From: ZC4RG30 sp046047615 | GTDB taxonomy: Bacteria; Pseudomonadota; Gammaproteobacteria; Steroidobacterales; Steroidobacteraceae | Assembly: GCA_046047615.1 (NCBI GenBank) | Contig: JBJOHO010000006.1 | Coordinates: forward strand, 169,461-233,460 | DNA: 64,000 bases | Direction of reading: 5' to 3' | Shown here: piece after piece, positions 17,148 to 27,366 of the stretch | How the letters are laid out: each line of letters opens with the position of its first letter | Position numbering within the stretch: the stretch's first letter is position 1 | The notes under the pieces: model-generated | What the model was told of the DNA's origin: nothing | The model's input: the letters and a program-made list of their open reading frames with translations, nothing else | The model's database searches: none | Program-made: the position numbers and the translations under genes

Positions 17148-17771
17148 ATGTGGGAACTCTTCCTTGCCGGCGGCCCGTTGATGTGGCCGATCCTCCTGTG
17201 CTCGGTGCTCGCGGTGGCGATCATCGCCGAGCGTTCCTGGTCACTGCAGTCCGCGCGCGTCTGTCCGCCGGAACTGGCCGCCAAAGTGCGCCGGTTGGTC
17301 GAGACCCAGCAATTCACCGACCGCATGTTGGCCGCGCTGGCTGACGGCGCGCCGCTGGGGCGGTTGCTGCATGTGGCCCTCCAGCACCGGAACCGGCCCC
17401 GCGAGGTGCTGCGCGAGCGCCTCGAAGACACCGGTCGCCAGGTGGTCCATGACCTCGAACGCTACCTGCCGCTGTTGGGCACCATTGCCGGTGTCGCGCC
17501 GCTGCTGGGCCTGCTCGGTACGGTCACCGGCATCATCAAGGCCTTCGATGCCTTGTCCGCGACGGGTGGGGGCGATGCGCGTCTGTTGTCGGGTGGCATC
17601 GCCGAGGCGCTGGTCACCACGGCAGCAGGCCTGATCGTCGCGATCCCTGCGCTGGTCGCGGCGCGTGCCCTGCACAGCCGCGTCGATCGCCTGGTCCTGC
17701 ACATGGAGCGCGAAGCCAGCGAGTTCGTCGATGCCCTCGAGGCCGGCGCGCCGGGCAAGGCCGCGTCTTGA
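17148..17771 (+). CDS. exbB: MotA/TolQ/ExbB family proton channel
   Basis: 207 residues with three membrane helices: residues about 10-30 (LMWPILLCSVLAVAIIAE), about 110-130 (LLGTIAGVAPLLGLLGTVTGII) and about 155-175. With ExbD it forms the proton-motive-force motor that energises TonB, or another outer-membrane process. It lies between comEC and msbA as in Pseudomonas (exbB2-exbD2). No tonB follows, so the partner is unknown. The stop overlaps the TTG start of exbD. Confidence 0.85.
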   Translation: MWELFLAGGPLMWPILLCSVLAVAIIAERSWSLQSARVCPPELAAKVRRLVETQQFTDRMLAALADGAPLGRLLHVALQHRNRPREVLRERLEDTGRQVVHDLERYLPLLGTIAGVAPLLGLLGTVTGIIKAFDALSATGGGDARLLSGGIAEALVTTAAGLIVAIPALVAARALHSRVDRLVLHMEREASEFVDALEAGAPGKAAS

Positions 17772-18193
17772 AGCTCTCCGGGCGCCGTCGGCCTGAGCCC
17801 GAGATCAGCCTCATCTCGCTGATCGACGTGCTGCTGCTCATCGTCGTGTTCTTCATGCTGTCCTCGACCTTCGTCACCGAAGGGCGCCTGCGTGTGCAGC
17901 TGCCCGAGGCCGGGTTGCTGCCCGAGAAGCGCAGCGAGTCTGCGCCGCTGGTCATCACCGTCGCCGCCGATGGCAGCTACCGCGTCAACGACCGGGACCT
18001 GGTCAACAGCGGCCGCGAGACACTGCGCGCCGCGGTGCTGGCGGTGGCAGGGGAAGATCGCAGCCAGCGGCTGGTGCTGCGGGCCGACGGTCGTGCCCAG
18101 CACCAGGCCGTGGTCACCGCGATGGATGTGGTCGGCCGTCTCGGCTTCTCCCGTCTGGATGTGGCCACGGTCGAGCCGGGGACGCGCCAGTGA
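17768..18193 (+). CDS. exbD: ExbD/TolR family protein
   Basis: 141 residues starting at TTG, which overlaps the exbB stop (TTGA). There is one N-terminal helix (ISLIDVLLLIVVFFMLSSTF) with the conserved proton-path Asp in LIDVLLL, followed by a periplasmic domain. It is the stator partner of ExbB. The end overlaps msbA by four bases (GTGA). The chain of 4- and 8-base overlaps from exbB to lpxK argues for one operon joining energy transduction and lipid A export. Confidence 0.88.
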   Translation: MKLSGRRRPEPEISLISLIDVLLLIVVFFMLSSTFVTEGRLRVQLPEAGLLPEKRSESAPLVITVAADGSYRVNDRDLVNSGRETLRAAVLAVAGEDRSQRLVLRADGRAQHQAVVTAMDVVGRLGFSRLDVATVEPGTRQ

Positions 18194-19935
18194 CCACGGC
18201 CGTCCCGGCGACGGCAGCCCGCACCTACCGCCGGCTGCTGGGCTACGCCCGTCCCCATCTGGGCATGTTCGGCATCGGCGCCATCGGCATGGTGTTGTTC
18301 GCCGCCACCGACACCGCGCTGGCCTGGTTCATCAAGGTGTTCCTGCAAGATGCCTTCGTGGCGCCGAATCCCCGCGTGCAGTGGCTGGTGCCGGGGGGCG
18401 TGCTGCTGCTGTTCCTGGTCCGTGGAGTCGGTGACTACCTCGCGACCTACTTCCCAGGCTGGGTCGGCCGCCAGGTGATCAAGGCGATCCGCGCGGACCT
18501 GTTCGAGCAATACCTGCGGCTGCCCTGCCGGTACTACGACACGGTGTCCGCCGGGCCGATGCTGTCGCGGCTGACCTACAACATCGAGCAGGTGGCCGAA
18601 GCCACCACCAACTCGATCACGGTGGTGATCCGCGACTCGCTGGCGCTGCTCGGCCTGCTGGGGACCATGCTGTTCCTGTCCTGGGAACTGACACTGCTGA
18701 GCCTGATCGTGGCACCCGTGATCAGCCTGCTGATGCAGGGCATCAACCGGCGCTTCCGGCGCCACAGCGCGAGCATCCAGTCGTCGATGGGCGATGTCAC
18801 CAAGATCGCCAAGGAAGCGCTGGAGGCGCAGCGGCTCGTCAAGGTGTTCAACGCGCAACTCCATGAAGGCGCGCGCTTCGATCGCGTCAACGAGCAGAAC
18901 CGCCGCATGAACGTGCGGCTGATCAACGCCCGTGCCGCCGGCGCGCCGATCGTGCAGCTGATCGCCGCCATTGGCCTGGCCGTTGTGCTGTGGGTGGCCA
19001 TCCGCGAGGTGCTGCAGTCGCGGCTGCAGGTCGACGACTTCCTGGCCTTCATCGCGGCGATGCTGCTGCTGATGTCGCCGTTGCGGCGTCTGGTCGCCAT
19101 CAGTGGGCCGCTGCAGCAGGGCATTGCCGCGGGTGCCAGCGTGTTCGAGGTGCTCGATGAGCAGCGCGAGCCGCGCGGTGGCAACCGGCCGCTGGGACGT
19201 GCCGCGGGCCACCTGCGCTTCGAGAACGCCGGTTTCACTTACCGGGACGACCAGGGCCCGGTGCTGCACGACATCGACCTTGACGTGCCCCCGGGCCGTA
19301 CCGTGGCCATCGTCGGCCGCTCCGGCAGTGGCAAGTCGACCTTGGTGGGTCTGGTACCCCGCTTCTACGACCTGACCACGGGCCACCTGTTGCTGGATGG
19401 CCATGACCTGCGCGAATACGCGCTGCACGACCTGCGCCGTCAGGTCAGCTATGTCAGCCAGGACGTCATGCTGTTCGACGACAGCATCCGCAACAACATC
19501 ACCTGCGGGCTGCAGGGTGTGACCGACGCCGAGGTCGAGGCGGCCGCCCGCGCGGCGCATGTCCTGGAGTTCGCGCAGCAGCTGCCGCAGGGACTCGATA
19601 CGGTGGTGGGGGACCGGGGCATGCTGCTGTCCGGCGGCCAGCGCCAGCGCGTGGCCATTGCGCGTGCGCTGTTGCGCGATGCACCCATCCTCATTCTCGA
19701 CGAGGCAACCTCGGCGCTGGATACCGAGTCCGAGCGTGTCATCCAGTCGGCGCTGGCGGAGCTGGTCCGCGGCCGCACGACGCTGGTGATCGCGCACCGG
19801 TTGTCGACCATCGAGCAGGCCGACCTCATCCTGGTCATGGACGCCGGCCGCATCATCGAGTCGGGCAGCCACGCGGCGCTGCTGGCCCAGGGTGGCCTCT
19901 ACGCGCAACTGCATCGCCTGCAGTTCGATGTCTGA
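18190..19935 (+). CDS. msbA: Lipid A export ABC transporter MsbA
   Basis: 581 residues, GTG start overlapping exbD. Residues 1-320 hold six membrane helices of the type I exporter fold; the ATPase half has Walker A GRSGSGKST (about residue 377), Q-loop SYVSQDVMLFD, signature LSGGQRQR, Walker B ILILDEATSALD and the switch histidine in IAHRLSTIE. MsbA flips core-lipid A across the inner membrane. Placement directly before lpxK and near kdsB supports the lipopolysaccharide role over a drug exporter role. Confidence 0.95.
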   Translation: MTTAVPATAARTYRRLLGYARPHLGMFGIGAIGMVLFAATDTALAWFIKVFLQDAFVAPNPRVQWLVPGGVLLLFLVRGVGDYLATYFPGWVGRQVIKAIRADLFEQYLRLPCRYYDTVSAGPMLSRLTYNIEQVAEATTNSITVVIRDSLALLGLLGTMLFLSWELTLLSLIVAPVISLLMQGINRRFRRHSASIQSSMGDVTKIAKEALEAQRLVKVFNAQLHEGARFDRVNEQNRRMNVRLINARAAGAPIVQLIAAIGLAVVLWVAIREVLQSRLQVDDFLAFIAAMLLLMSPLRRLVAISGPLQQGIAAGASVFEVLDEQREPRGGNRPLGRAAGHLRFENAGFTYRDDQGPVLHDIDLDVPPGRTVAIVGRSGSGKSTLVGLVPRFYDLTTGHLLLDGHDLREYALHDLRRQVSYVSQDVMLFDDSIRNNITCGLQGVTDAEVEAAARAAHVLEFAQQLPQGLDTVVGDRGMLLSGGQRQRVAIARALLRDAPILILDEATSALDTESERVIQSALAELVRGRTTLVIAHRLSTIEQADLILVMDAGRIIESGSHAALLAQGGLYAQLHRLQFDV

Positions 19936-20968
19936 CGTCGGCGGCGTGGCTGCCGGGTTGCAGCGCCGCTGGTACGCAACCTCGCCGCCCTGGTTCCTGC
20001 GCCCGCCCGGTGCGCTGTACGCCGTTCTCATGCGTTGGCGCCGCCGGGCCTATGCACGTGGCCTGTTGGCCAGTGAGGCCGTTGCCGTCCCGGTCATTGT
20101 GGTCGGCAATCTCAGCGTCGGGGGTACGGGCAAGACGCCCTTGACCGCTGCCCTGGCGTCCTTGCTCCGCGACGCGGGGCGCCGGCCCGGCATCGCCAGC
20201 CGCGGTCACGGCGGCACGGAGCGAGGGCCCTGGCGGGTGACGGCGGCAGATACTGCCGCCCGCGTCGGCGATGAACCCGTGTTGCTGGCCGCGCTGACCG
20301 GTGTGCCGGTCTGCGTGGCGCGGCGGCGCGCCGCCGCGGCTCGGCGGCTGGTGGAGGAGGGCTGTGATGTCGTGCTCTGCGACGATGGCCTGCAACACCT
20401 CGCCCTGCGCCGCGATCGCGAAATCGTGGTCATCGACGCGCTGCGTGGGCTGGGCAACGGCGCCTGCCTCCCGGCGGGTCCACTGCGCGAGCCGCTCGAC
20501 CGCCTGGCAACCGTCGACCTGGTGGTCTTCAACGGAACGCCATCCCCTGAACTGCAGCAACAGCTGCAGGGGTTGGCGCCGCTGGCGCCGCAATGTGTCA
20601 TGCGGCTGGTGGGCGACAGCGCGCGGCCGCTGTGCGGCGGTATGGCCAAGCCCTTGTCCGTGTGGCACGGACAGCGTGTGCATGCCGTGGCGGGCATCGG
20701 CCATCCACAGCGCTTCTTCGACATGCTGCGGGCCGCGGGCTTGCAGCCGGTGGAGCACCCGTTCCCGGACCATCATGCCTACACGGCCGCCGACATTGCC
20801 TTTGCCGATGCCATGCCGGTGCTCATGACCAGCAAGGATGCCGTAAAATGCCGGCTGTTCGCCGGGCCGCAGCACCACGAGGTGCCGGTCACGGCCGTGT
20901 TCGATGCCGCAGGCGCCGCCCGCCTGAGGGATTGGCTGGCCGCGACGTGCGGCACCCCGGCACCTTGA
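19928..20968 (+). CDS. lpxK: Tetraacyldisaccharide 4'-kinase LpxK
   Basis: 346 residues starting at the ATG at 19928, overlapping msbA by eight bases. LpxK phosphorylates the lipid A disaccharide at the 4' position on the inner membrane. The P-loop is VGNLSVGGTGKTP near residue 60, followed by SRGHGG and the DDGLQHLALRRDREI segment characteristic of the family; the TSKDAVKC motif near the C-terminus is also conserved. N-terminal residues form the membrane-associated helix. Confidence 0.95.
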   Translation: MSDVGGVAAGLQRRWYATSPPWFLRPPGALYAVLMRWRRRAYARGLLASEAVAVPVIVVGNLSVGGTGKTPLTAALASLLRDAGRRPGIASRGHGGTERGPWRVTAADTAARVGDEPVLLAALTGVPVCVARRRAAAARRLVEEGCDVVLCDDGLQHLALRRDREIVVIDALRGLGNGACLPAGPLREPLDRLATVDLVVFNGTPSPELQQQLQGLAPLAPQCVMRLVGDSARPLCGGMAKPLSVWHGQRVHAVAGIGHPQRFFDMLRAAGLQPVEHPFPDHHAYTAADIAFADAMPVLMTSKDAVKCRLFAGPQHHEVPVTAVFDAAGAARLRDWLAATCGTPAP

Positions 20969-20991
20969 TCCACCACCGACTGCGAGACCCC

Positions 20992-21180
20992 ATGGACAGC
21001 CGCCTGCTCGACATCCTGGCCTGCCCCCTCTGCAAGGGTCCCCTCCAGCATGCGCGCGAGGCCCAGGTGCTGGTCTGCCGCTTCGACCGCCTGGCCTACC
21101 CGATCCGCGATGGCATCCCGGTCATGCTGGCCGAGGAGGCGCGCAGCCTGCCGGTCGACGATCCGCTGCTGGCGCGCTGA
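20992..21180 (+). CDS. Trm112/YcaR family protein
   Basis: 62 residues, matching the E. coli YcaR length. It carries ILACPLCKGPL with a CxxC pair and the family tail AYPIRDGIPVMLAEEAR. It sits between lpxK and kdsB, its conserved position in gammaproteobacteria. Trm112-like proteins support methyltransferases elsewhere; the bacterial partner is not established. It is 23 bases downstream of lpxK. Confidence 0.9.
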   Translation: MDSRLLDILACPLCKGPLQHAREAQVLVCRFDRLAYPIRDGIPVMLAEEARSLPVDDPLLAR

Positions 21181-21192
21181 AGCCGCAGCCCG

Positions 21193-21951
21193 ATGTTCCG
21201 CATCGTCATCCCTGCCCGCCATGCGTCATCGCGCCTGCCGGGCAAGCCGCTGCTGCAGGTCGGCGGCAAGCCGCTGCTGCAATGGGTCCATGAGCGCGCC
21301 CTGACGGCTGGCGCCGACGAGGTGCTGGTCGCCACGGACGACGTCCGCATCGAGGCCGCAGCGCGCTCCTTCGGCGCGAAGGTTGTCATGACCGCGGTCA
21401 GCCATGAGAGCGGCACCGACCGCATCGCCGAGGTGGCGGCGCGCGCGGGCTGGGGTGACGACGTGCTGGTGGTCAACCTGCAGGGTGACGAACCGCTGAT
21501 GCCGCCGCGCCTGCTGCAGCAGGTGGCAAGCCTGCTCGCAGCCGATGCCGGCGCCGACATTGCCACGCTGGCGGCACCCGTGGCCGATCTGGCCGCCTTC
21601 CTCGATCCCAACGTGGTGAAGGTGGTCTGCGACAGGCAGGGACGCGCCCTCTACTTCAGCCGCGCTCCCATTCCCTGGAACCGCGATGCCGCGCCGCAGG
21701 GCCTGGCGAGCCAGTCCCGCCACGACCTCGGGCGACGCCACATCGGCCTCTACGCCTACCGTGTCGGCGCGCTGCGCCGGCTGGCAGCGCTGCCGCCGTC
21801 GCCGCTGGAGCGGCTTGAGAAGCTGGAACAGCTGCGCGCCCTCGAGAACGGCCTGTGCATCGTGGTGGCTGATGCGGTGGAACTGCCCGGCGCCGATGTC
21901 AACACGCCCGAAGATCTTGCACGGGTCGCGGCGCTGCTGGGGGCTGCATGA
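21193..21951 (+). CDS. kdsB: 3-deoxy-manno-octulosonate cytidylyltransferase
   Basis: 252 residues. KdsB activates KDO as CMP-KDO for the lipopolysaccharide inner core, in the cytoplasm. Hallmarks are the nucleotide-binding IPARHASSRLPGKPLL at residues 6-21, VNLQGDEPL near residue 100, and YFSRAPIPW. It lies 12 bases after the YcaR-like gene and overlaps the next gene by four bases (ATGA). Confidence 0.96.
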   Translation: MFRIVIPARHASSRLPGKPLLQVGGKPLLQWVHERALTAGADEVLVATDDVRIEAAARSFGAKVVMTAVSHESGTDRIAEVAARAGWGDDVLVVNLQGDEPLMPPRLLQQVASLLAADAGADIATLAAPVADLAAFLDPNVVKVVCDRQGRALYFSRAPIPWNRDAAPQGLASQSRHDLGRRHIGLYAYRVGALRRLAALPPSPLERLEKLEQLRALENGLCIVVADAVELPGADVNTPEDLARVAALLGAA

Positions 21952-22406
21952 ACCTCATGGGCCTGGCCCAGTTGCCGCTCGATGACGTCACGCAGGCCAT
22001 CCAGCTGTCGCTGGCGCCCGTGTTCCTGCTCAACGGCATCGGCGTGCTGCTGGCCATGCTCACGGCACGCCTGGCGCGCATCGTCGACCGGGCGCGCGGA
22101 CTCGAACAGCGCCTGCAACTGGCCTCGGGCGAGGATGCCCGCGAGAACACGCGGCAGCTCAGGGTGCTCAGCCGCCGCTCGCGGCTCATGAACCTCTCCA
22201 TCACCTTGTGCACCACCGCGGCGCTCATGATCGCGCTGGTGGTCGCGCTGTTGTTCGTTTCGGCGCTGGCGACCTTGCCCATGGGCTCGGCGCTGGGCCT
22301 GGTGTTCATCGGTTCGATGTTGGCGCTGGTCGGCGGCCTGATGGCGTTCCTCCTCGAGGTGCGCATGGCTACGGTGGCGCTGCGCATCGGGCCGTGGCGG
22401 GACTGA
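21948..22406 (+). CDS. DUF2721 membrane protein
   Basis: 152 residues with three hydrophobic stretches: about 15-38, 84-107 (TLCTTAALMIALVVALLFVSA) and 113-137. The amphipathic charged segment between helices one and two (RIVDRARGLEQRL) is typical of DUF2721. Function unknown. It overlaps kdsB by four bases, so it is at the end of the lipid A operon. Confidence 0.8.
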   Translation: MNLMGLAQLPLDDVTQAIQLSLAPVFLLNGIGVLLAMLTARLARIVDRARGLEQRLQLASGEDARENTRQLRVLSRRSRLMNLSITLCTTAALMIALVVALLFVSALATLPMGSALGLVFIGSMLALVGGLMAFLLEVRMATVALRIGPWRD

Positions 22407-22447
22407 TCAAGACCACAGGCTGTACAACCAGAGCAGGAGGGGGACAC

Positions 22448-23560
<1,113 letters not shown>

Positions 23561-23573
23561 GTTCTGGCCGGCA

Positions 23574-24380
23574 ATGACCGCCGCGACGCCCGCCGCACTG
23601 CTTGAACTGCCCGTCCGCCGCTGGCGCGATGGCCAGTGGCAGCAGGTCGGCGACTGCGTCGCGGCGGAAGTGCCGGTCGCGCTCAGCTACAACAGCATCC
23701 CGCACGTGGTCATGATGGCCACGCCACAGGATCTGGAGGACCTCGGCGCAGGCTTCACCGTCAGCGAGGCGCTGGTGGCGTCGTACGCCGAGCTGCGCGA
23801 GGTGCGCCACGAATGCGTCGATGGCGTGCATGAGTTGCGGCTGGCCGTCGACGGAACGCGGCTCACGGCCCTGCTCGAGCGTCGGCGCAACCTGACGGGC
23901 CGTACCGGTTGCGGGGTCTGTGGGGCGGAGACCGTCGAGGACGCGATCCGCCATCCTGCACCCGTGCCGGAGGGCGGGGCCACGACCCGCGAGGCCTTGC
24001 TCGCTGCGCTGCGCGCCCTGCGCGAGGCCCAGCCGCTGGGCCAGCAGGCCGGCAGCCTGCACGCTGCAGCCTGGGTCCACTGGGACGGCCGCCTCGGCCA
24101 GGTGCGCGAGGACGTGGGTCGGCACAACGCACTGGACAAGCTGATCGGCGCCCGGCTGCGTGCCGGCGCCGGCTTTGCCGACGGCTATGTGCTGGTCACC
24201 AGCCGTGCCAGCTACGAGATGGTGCAGAAGGCCGCGACGCTCGGCATCCGCATGCTGGTGGCCGTGTCGGCGCCGACGACGCTGGGCGTCGAGCTGGCGC
24301 AGCAGTGCGGGCTGACGCTGGTCGGCTTTGCGCGCGAGACGCAGCAGGTGGTCTACAGCCACCCGCAGCGGTTGACCTGA
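23574..24380 (+). CDS. fdhD: Formate dehydrogenase accessory sulfurtransferase FdhD
   Basis: 268 residues. FdhD (FdsC in fds systems) sulfurates the bis-MGD molybdenum cofactor before insertion into formate dehydrogenase. The conserved cysteine pair in the loop GCGVCGAE is intact (about residue 116), with RTG just before it and EDVGRHNALDK near residue 180 as further signatures. Its stop shares one base with the next start (TGATG). Confidence 0.94.
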   Translation: MTAATPAALLELPVRRWRDGQWQQVGDCVAAEVPVALSYNSIPHVVMMATPQDLEDLGAGFTVSEALVASYAELREVRHECVDGVHELRLAVDGTRLTALLERRRNLTGRTGCGVCGAETVEDAIRHPAPVPEGGATTREALLAALRALREAQPLGQQAGSLHAAAWVHWDGRLGQVREDVGRHNALDKLIGARLRAGAGFADGYVLVTSRASYEMVQKAATLGIRMLVAVSAPTTLGVELAQQCGLTLVGFARETQQVVYSHPQRLT

Positions 24381-25453
24381 TGTTCCGCGTCGAAATCGAG
24401 CCGGTCTGGCGCTTCACCCGTGAGAGCGATGCCCGCGCGATGCTCGTGATGCTCGACTTCCTCAACGAGATCCGCGCGACGGGCAAGATCACCCGGGCCG
24501 CAGATCGCGCCGAGGTGTCCTACCGGCATGCCTGGAACCTCATCGCCAAGTGGTCGGCGTTCTTTGGCCAGCCGCTCGTTGAGCGGCGGCAGGGCAGGGG
24601 CACCACGCTGACACCGCTGGGCGAGCGCCTGGTCTGGGCTGGCCAGCGGCTCCAGGCGCGGTTGGGACCGCAGCTGCAGAACCTCGCCCAGGAGTTGCAG
24701 TCGGAGCTCGACGCGCTGCTGCGCGCCGATGAGCGGGTGCTGCGCGTGCACGCCAGCCACGGTTTTGCGGTGTCGGCCTTGCGCGACCTGCTGGCCGGCG
24801 AGGCCGGCCTCACGGTCGATTTCCGCTACGTGGGCAACGTGACCACGCGCGCCTCACTGGCCACGGGGGCTTGTGAGCTCGCCGGCATGCACCTGCCGCG
24901 CGGCGAGCTGCGCGACTGGGCGCTCTCCAGCTGGCGCGACCTGCTGGACTCGGGTGAGCACTGCATCATCCGCTTCGTGACCCGCGAAATGGGCTTGATG
25001 GTGGCCCGCGGCAATCCGCAGCACATCACGGGCCTTGCCGAGCTCGGCACCCGGCCGTTGCGTCTGGTCAACCGCGAGCCGGAGTCCGGAACGCGCATGT
25101 TGTTCGATGAGCTGTTGCGCCGTGCGGGCGTCGATGCCGGCACCCTCGGGCGCCATGCGCCGGTGGAGTTCACGCATGCGGCGGTCGCCGCTTACATCGC
25201 CAGCGGCATGGCCGATGTGAGCTTCGGCGTCGAGGCCGCCGCACGCCAGTTCGAGCTCGGTTTCCAGCGCCTGGTGACCGAGGACTATCTCTTCGTCTGC
25301 CACCGGCGCAGCCTCGAGCTGCCCTCCGTGCAGCGCGTGCTCGCCATCATGCGCAGCCCGCAGTTCATGGCAGCGATCGCGGCCCTGCCCGGCTATTCGG
25401 CCACCGCGCCGGGTGAGGTCTGGCCGGTCGAGCGCCTGCTCGACGCGGGCTGA
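24380..25453 (+). CDS. ModE-like HTH regulator with periplasmic-binding-type sensor domain
   Basis: 357 residues. Residues about 20-110 are a LysR/ModE-type winged helix (ITRAADRAEVSYRHAWNLIAKWSAFFGQPLV, then TLTPLGERLV). Residues about 120-340 resemble a solute-binding fold of the PF12727 kind, fused in the cytoplasm as an effector sensor. It overlaps fdhD by one base and neighbours moeA, mobB and the fds genes, so regulation by molybdate, formate or a related anion is likely; the ligand is inferred. The stop codon lies in a small hairpin shared with the opposing mobB stop. Confidence 0.82.
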   Translation: MFRVEIEPVWRFTRESDARAMLVMLDFLNEIRATGKITRAADRAEVSYRHAWNLIAKWSAFFGQPLVERRQGRGTTLTPLGERLVWAGQRLQARLGPQLQNLAQELQSELDALLRADERVLRVHASHGFAVSALRDLLAGEAGLTVDFRYVGNVTTRASLATGACELAGMHLPRGELRDWALSSWRDLLDSGEHCIIRFVTREMGLMVARGNPQHITGLAELGTRPLRLVNREPESGTRMLFDELLRRAGVDAGTLGRHAPVEFTHAAVAAYIASGMADVSFGVEAAARQFELGFQRLVTEDYLFVCHRRSLELPSVQRVLAIMRSPQFMAAIAALPGYSATAPGEVWPVERLLDAG

Positions 25454-25464
25454 AACGCTCAGCC
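25448..25464. terminator. Hairpin joining two convergent stop codons
   Basis: Perfect GGCTGA / TCAGCC inverted repeat with a 5-base loop. The plus-strand TGA (25451-25453) and minus-strand TGA (25459-25461) lie in opposite arms. No T-run, so its termination strength is doubtful. Confidence 0.35.
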
Positions 25465-25992
25465 TGCCGGGTCCAGGCGCCGCAGCGCTTCGTCCAGGGA
25501 CACGGCGGCCGCGAGCACGCTGTCTGCCACGGCCTCGAGGTCATTCAGGTCGATGCAGGGCGGATGCGGCGCCGTCAGCGGTCCATCGCTGGCGACGACA
25601 ACGATCGCGGGGTCCGTGGCATAGAGCGGCGTGGCTCCCATGCCGGGCCGGTGCACCTCGAGCTTGGGCAGGGGCGACCGCTTGTAGCCCTCCACCAGGA
25701 TGAGGTCGCAGGGCGCGAAACGCTGCAGCAGCCAGTGCAGCGGCGGTTCGGCGGCACCACGCAGTTCATGCATGTGGACCCAGCGCTGACCGGAAACGAC
25801 CATCACTTCGCCGGCGCCGGCCTGCCGGTGCCGCCACGAGTCCTTGCCCGGCACGTCGACATCGAAGCTGTGGTGCGCATGCTTGAGCGTGGAGACAGTG
25901 AATCCGCGGGCCACCAGACGCGGAATGAGGCTGGCCAACAGTGTCGTCTTTCCCGCGCCGCTCCAGCCGGCGATGCCGAGCACGCGTGTCAT
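25459..25992 (-). CDS. mobB: Molybdopterin-guanine dinucleotide biosynthesis protein MobB
   Basis: 177 residues. A GTP-binding protein with P-loop GWSGAGKTTLL at residues 9-19, the family segment STLKHAHHSFDVD, and LILVEGYKRSPLPK. MobB assists attachment of GMP to molybdopterin for bis-MGD enzymes such as the formate dehydrogenase encoded next door. It is 22 bases downstream of moeA on the same strand, so they form a cofactor operon divergent from fdsG. Confidence 0.93.
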   Translation of the reverse strand: MTRVLGIAGWSGAGKTTLLASLIPRLVARGFTVSTLKHAHHSFDVDVPGKDSWRHRQAGAGEVMVVSGQRWVHMHELRGAAEPPLHWLLQRFAPCDLILVEGYKRSPLPKLEVHRPGMGATPLYATDPAIVVVASDGPLTAPHPPCIDLNDLEAVADSVLAAAVSLDEALRRLDPAG

Positions 25993-26014
25993 GGGGCCGC
26001 TCCGGCCGGCACGG

Positions 26015-27226
26015 TCACCATGCGTGGTAGTCCACCTCGAAGCCGGCAGGGTAGGGTGTGTCGCGTGGCGGCAGCTCGACGAAGCCGTCCGTGCCGGCCA
26101 GGGCCAGGAAGTCCCCGGAGCCGCTGGTGGCATGGGGCACGGCGACGGCAAGCCCGCCTGCAAGCCGCAGCCGCACGGGCATGAAGAAGGTCAGCCGGCG
26201 CCCGTCCAGTGTCTCGGCCAGCTGGACGCGGGGCAGGGCCCGTGGCGCGGCGCCACTCATGTGTTCGAGGGCGGGCAGCACGTAGCGGACCAGGCCGACC
26301 AGCGTGGAGACCGGGTTGCCGGGCAGGCCGAACACGGCCTGGCCCTGCGGACCGATGCCGAACCACAACGGCCGGCCCGGACGCTGCGCGACGCGGTGGA
26401 ACACCTGCTCGACGCCCAGCGCCTGCAGCACGGCGGGCACGTGGTCGAACTTGCCCTTCGAGACGCCACCGCTGAGCACGAGCACGTCGTGCGTTGCCAG
26501 ATGCCCTGCCAGCCGCTCGCGCATCAGGCCGGCGTCATCCCGCAGGTGGTCGTCGCGCGTGGCGGCACAGCCGTGCAGCTGCAGCGCCGCCACCACGGCA
26601 TGGGCATTGGAACGACGGATCTGGTGGCCAGCCACCGGCTGGCCGGGCTCCACGAGTTCGTCTCCCGTCGACACCACGCAGACGCGGGGCAGGCGGCTGA
26701 CCCGTGCACTGGCCAGCCCGGCGGACGCCAGCACCGCCACCTCGGCGGCGCCCAGCCGCTGGCCGGGCGAGAGCATCAGGCTGCCCTGTTCGCCGTCGCT
26801 GCCGCGTTGCTGGATGTTCAGCCATGGCGCCGCCACCGCGGCCTCGGACAGCCGCAGCCGGCCGTCCACAAGCTGGTAGTCCTCGACCGGAATCACGCAG
26901 TCGGCGCCCTCCGGGAGCACGGCCCCGGTCATCACCTCGATGGCGACGGCCCCCGCGCCGAGTCGGAGCGGCGGCGTTCCGGCGGCCTGGGTTCCCTGCA
27001 GCTGCAGGTCACGCTGCCCCGCGGCAAGTGCCCGGCTGTCGACGGCGACGCCGTCCATGCAGACGCGGTGGAAGGGCGGGTTGTCGCGCTCTGCGTGCAC
27101 GTGCTGTTGCAGGATGCGGCCGCGACAGGTGGCCAGTGCGACGCTCTCCGCCGGCAGCGCGGCAAGCCGGGATGTGATGCACTGCGTGGCTTCTTGCGGC
27201 CGCAGTTCGGCAATGTGCGAGGTCAT
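26015..27226 (-). CDS. moeA: Molybdopterin molybdenumtransferase MoeA
   Basis: 403 residues from the ATG at 27226; an in-frame ATG further upstream would add a stretch without homology. MoeA inserts molybdenum into molybdopterin. Motifs are FHRVCMDGVAV (usually PxSxMDGYA), TGAVLPEGADCVIPVED, VVSTGDELVEPG, SGGVSKGKFD and the FGLPGNPVS segment. The family Tyr of MDGYA is Val here. It is divergent from the fds operon across 140 bases. Confidence 0.94.
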   Translation of the reverse strand: MTSHIAELRPQEATQCITSRLAALPAESVALATCRGRILQQHVHAERDNPPFHRVCMDGVAVDSRALAAGQRDLQLQGTQAAGTPPLRLGAGAVAIEVMTGAVLPEGADCVIPVEDYQLVDGRLRLSEAAVAAPWLNIQQRGSDGEQGSLMLSPGQRLGAAEVAVLASAGLASARVSRLPRVCVVSTGDELVEPGQPVAGHQIRRSNAHAVVAALQLHGCAATRDDHLRDDAGLMRERLAGHLATHDVLVLSGGVSKGKFDHVPAVLQALGVEQVFHRVAQRPGRPLWFGIGPQGQAVFGLPGNPVSTLVGLVRYVLPALEHMSGAAPRALPRVQLAETLDGRRLTFFMPVRLRLAGGLAVAVPHATSGSGDFLALAGTDGFVELPPRDTPYPAGFEVDYHAW

Positions 27227-27302
27227 GCGTGGAGCCCCGTGGAAGGCAGGCGAGGATAGCACCGCCGCCCGGTGGGCCCGCACATATGAACGCACCGCCA
27301 TA

Positions 27303-27322
27303 TTCCTGCGCGCCGGCAGGAA
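27303..27322. promoter_or_regulatory. Inverted repeat in the moeA-fdsG divergent region (candidate operator)
   Basis: TTCCTGC and GCAGGAA form a perfect 7-base inverted repeat with a 6-base spacer, 45 bases before fdsG and about 77 before moeA. It is the clearest dyad in this regulatory gap and a candidate site for the ModE-like regulator encoded at 24380. Confidence 0.4.
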
Positions 27323-27366
27323 CGGCGACAATCCGCAAGTCGTAAAAGGTCGAGGTCCCGAACCTG

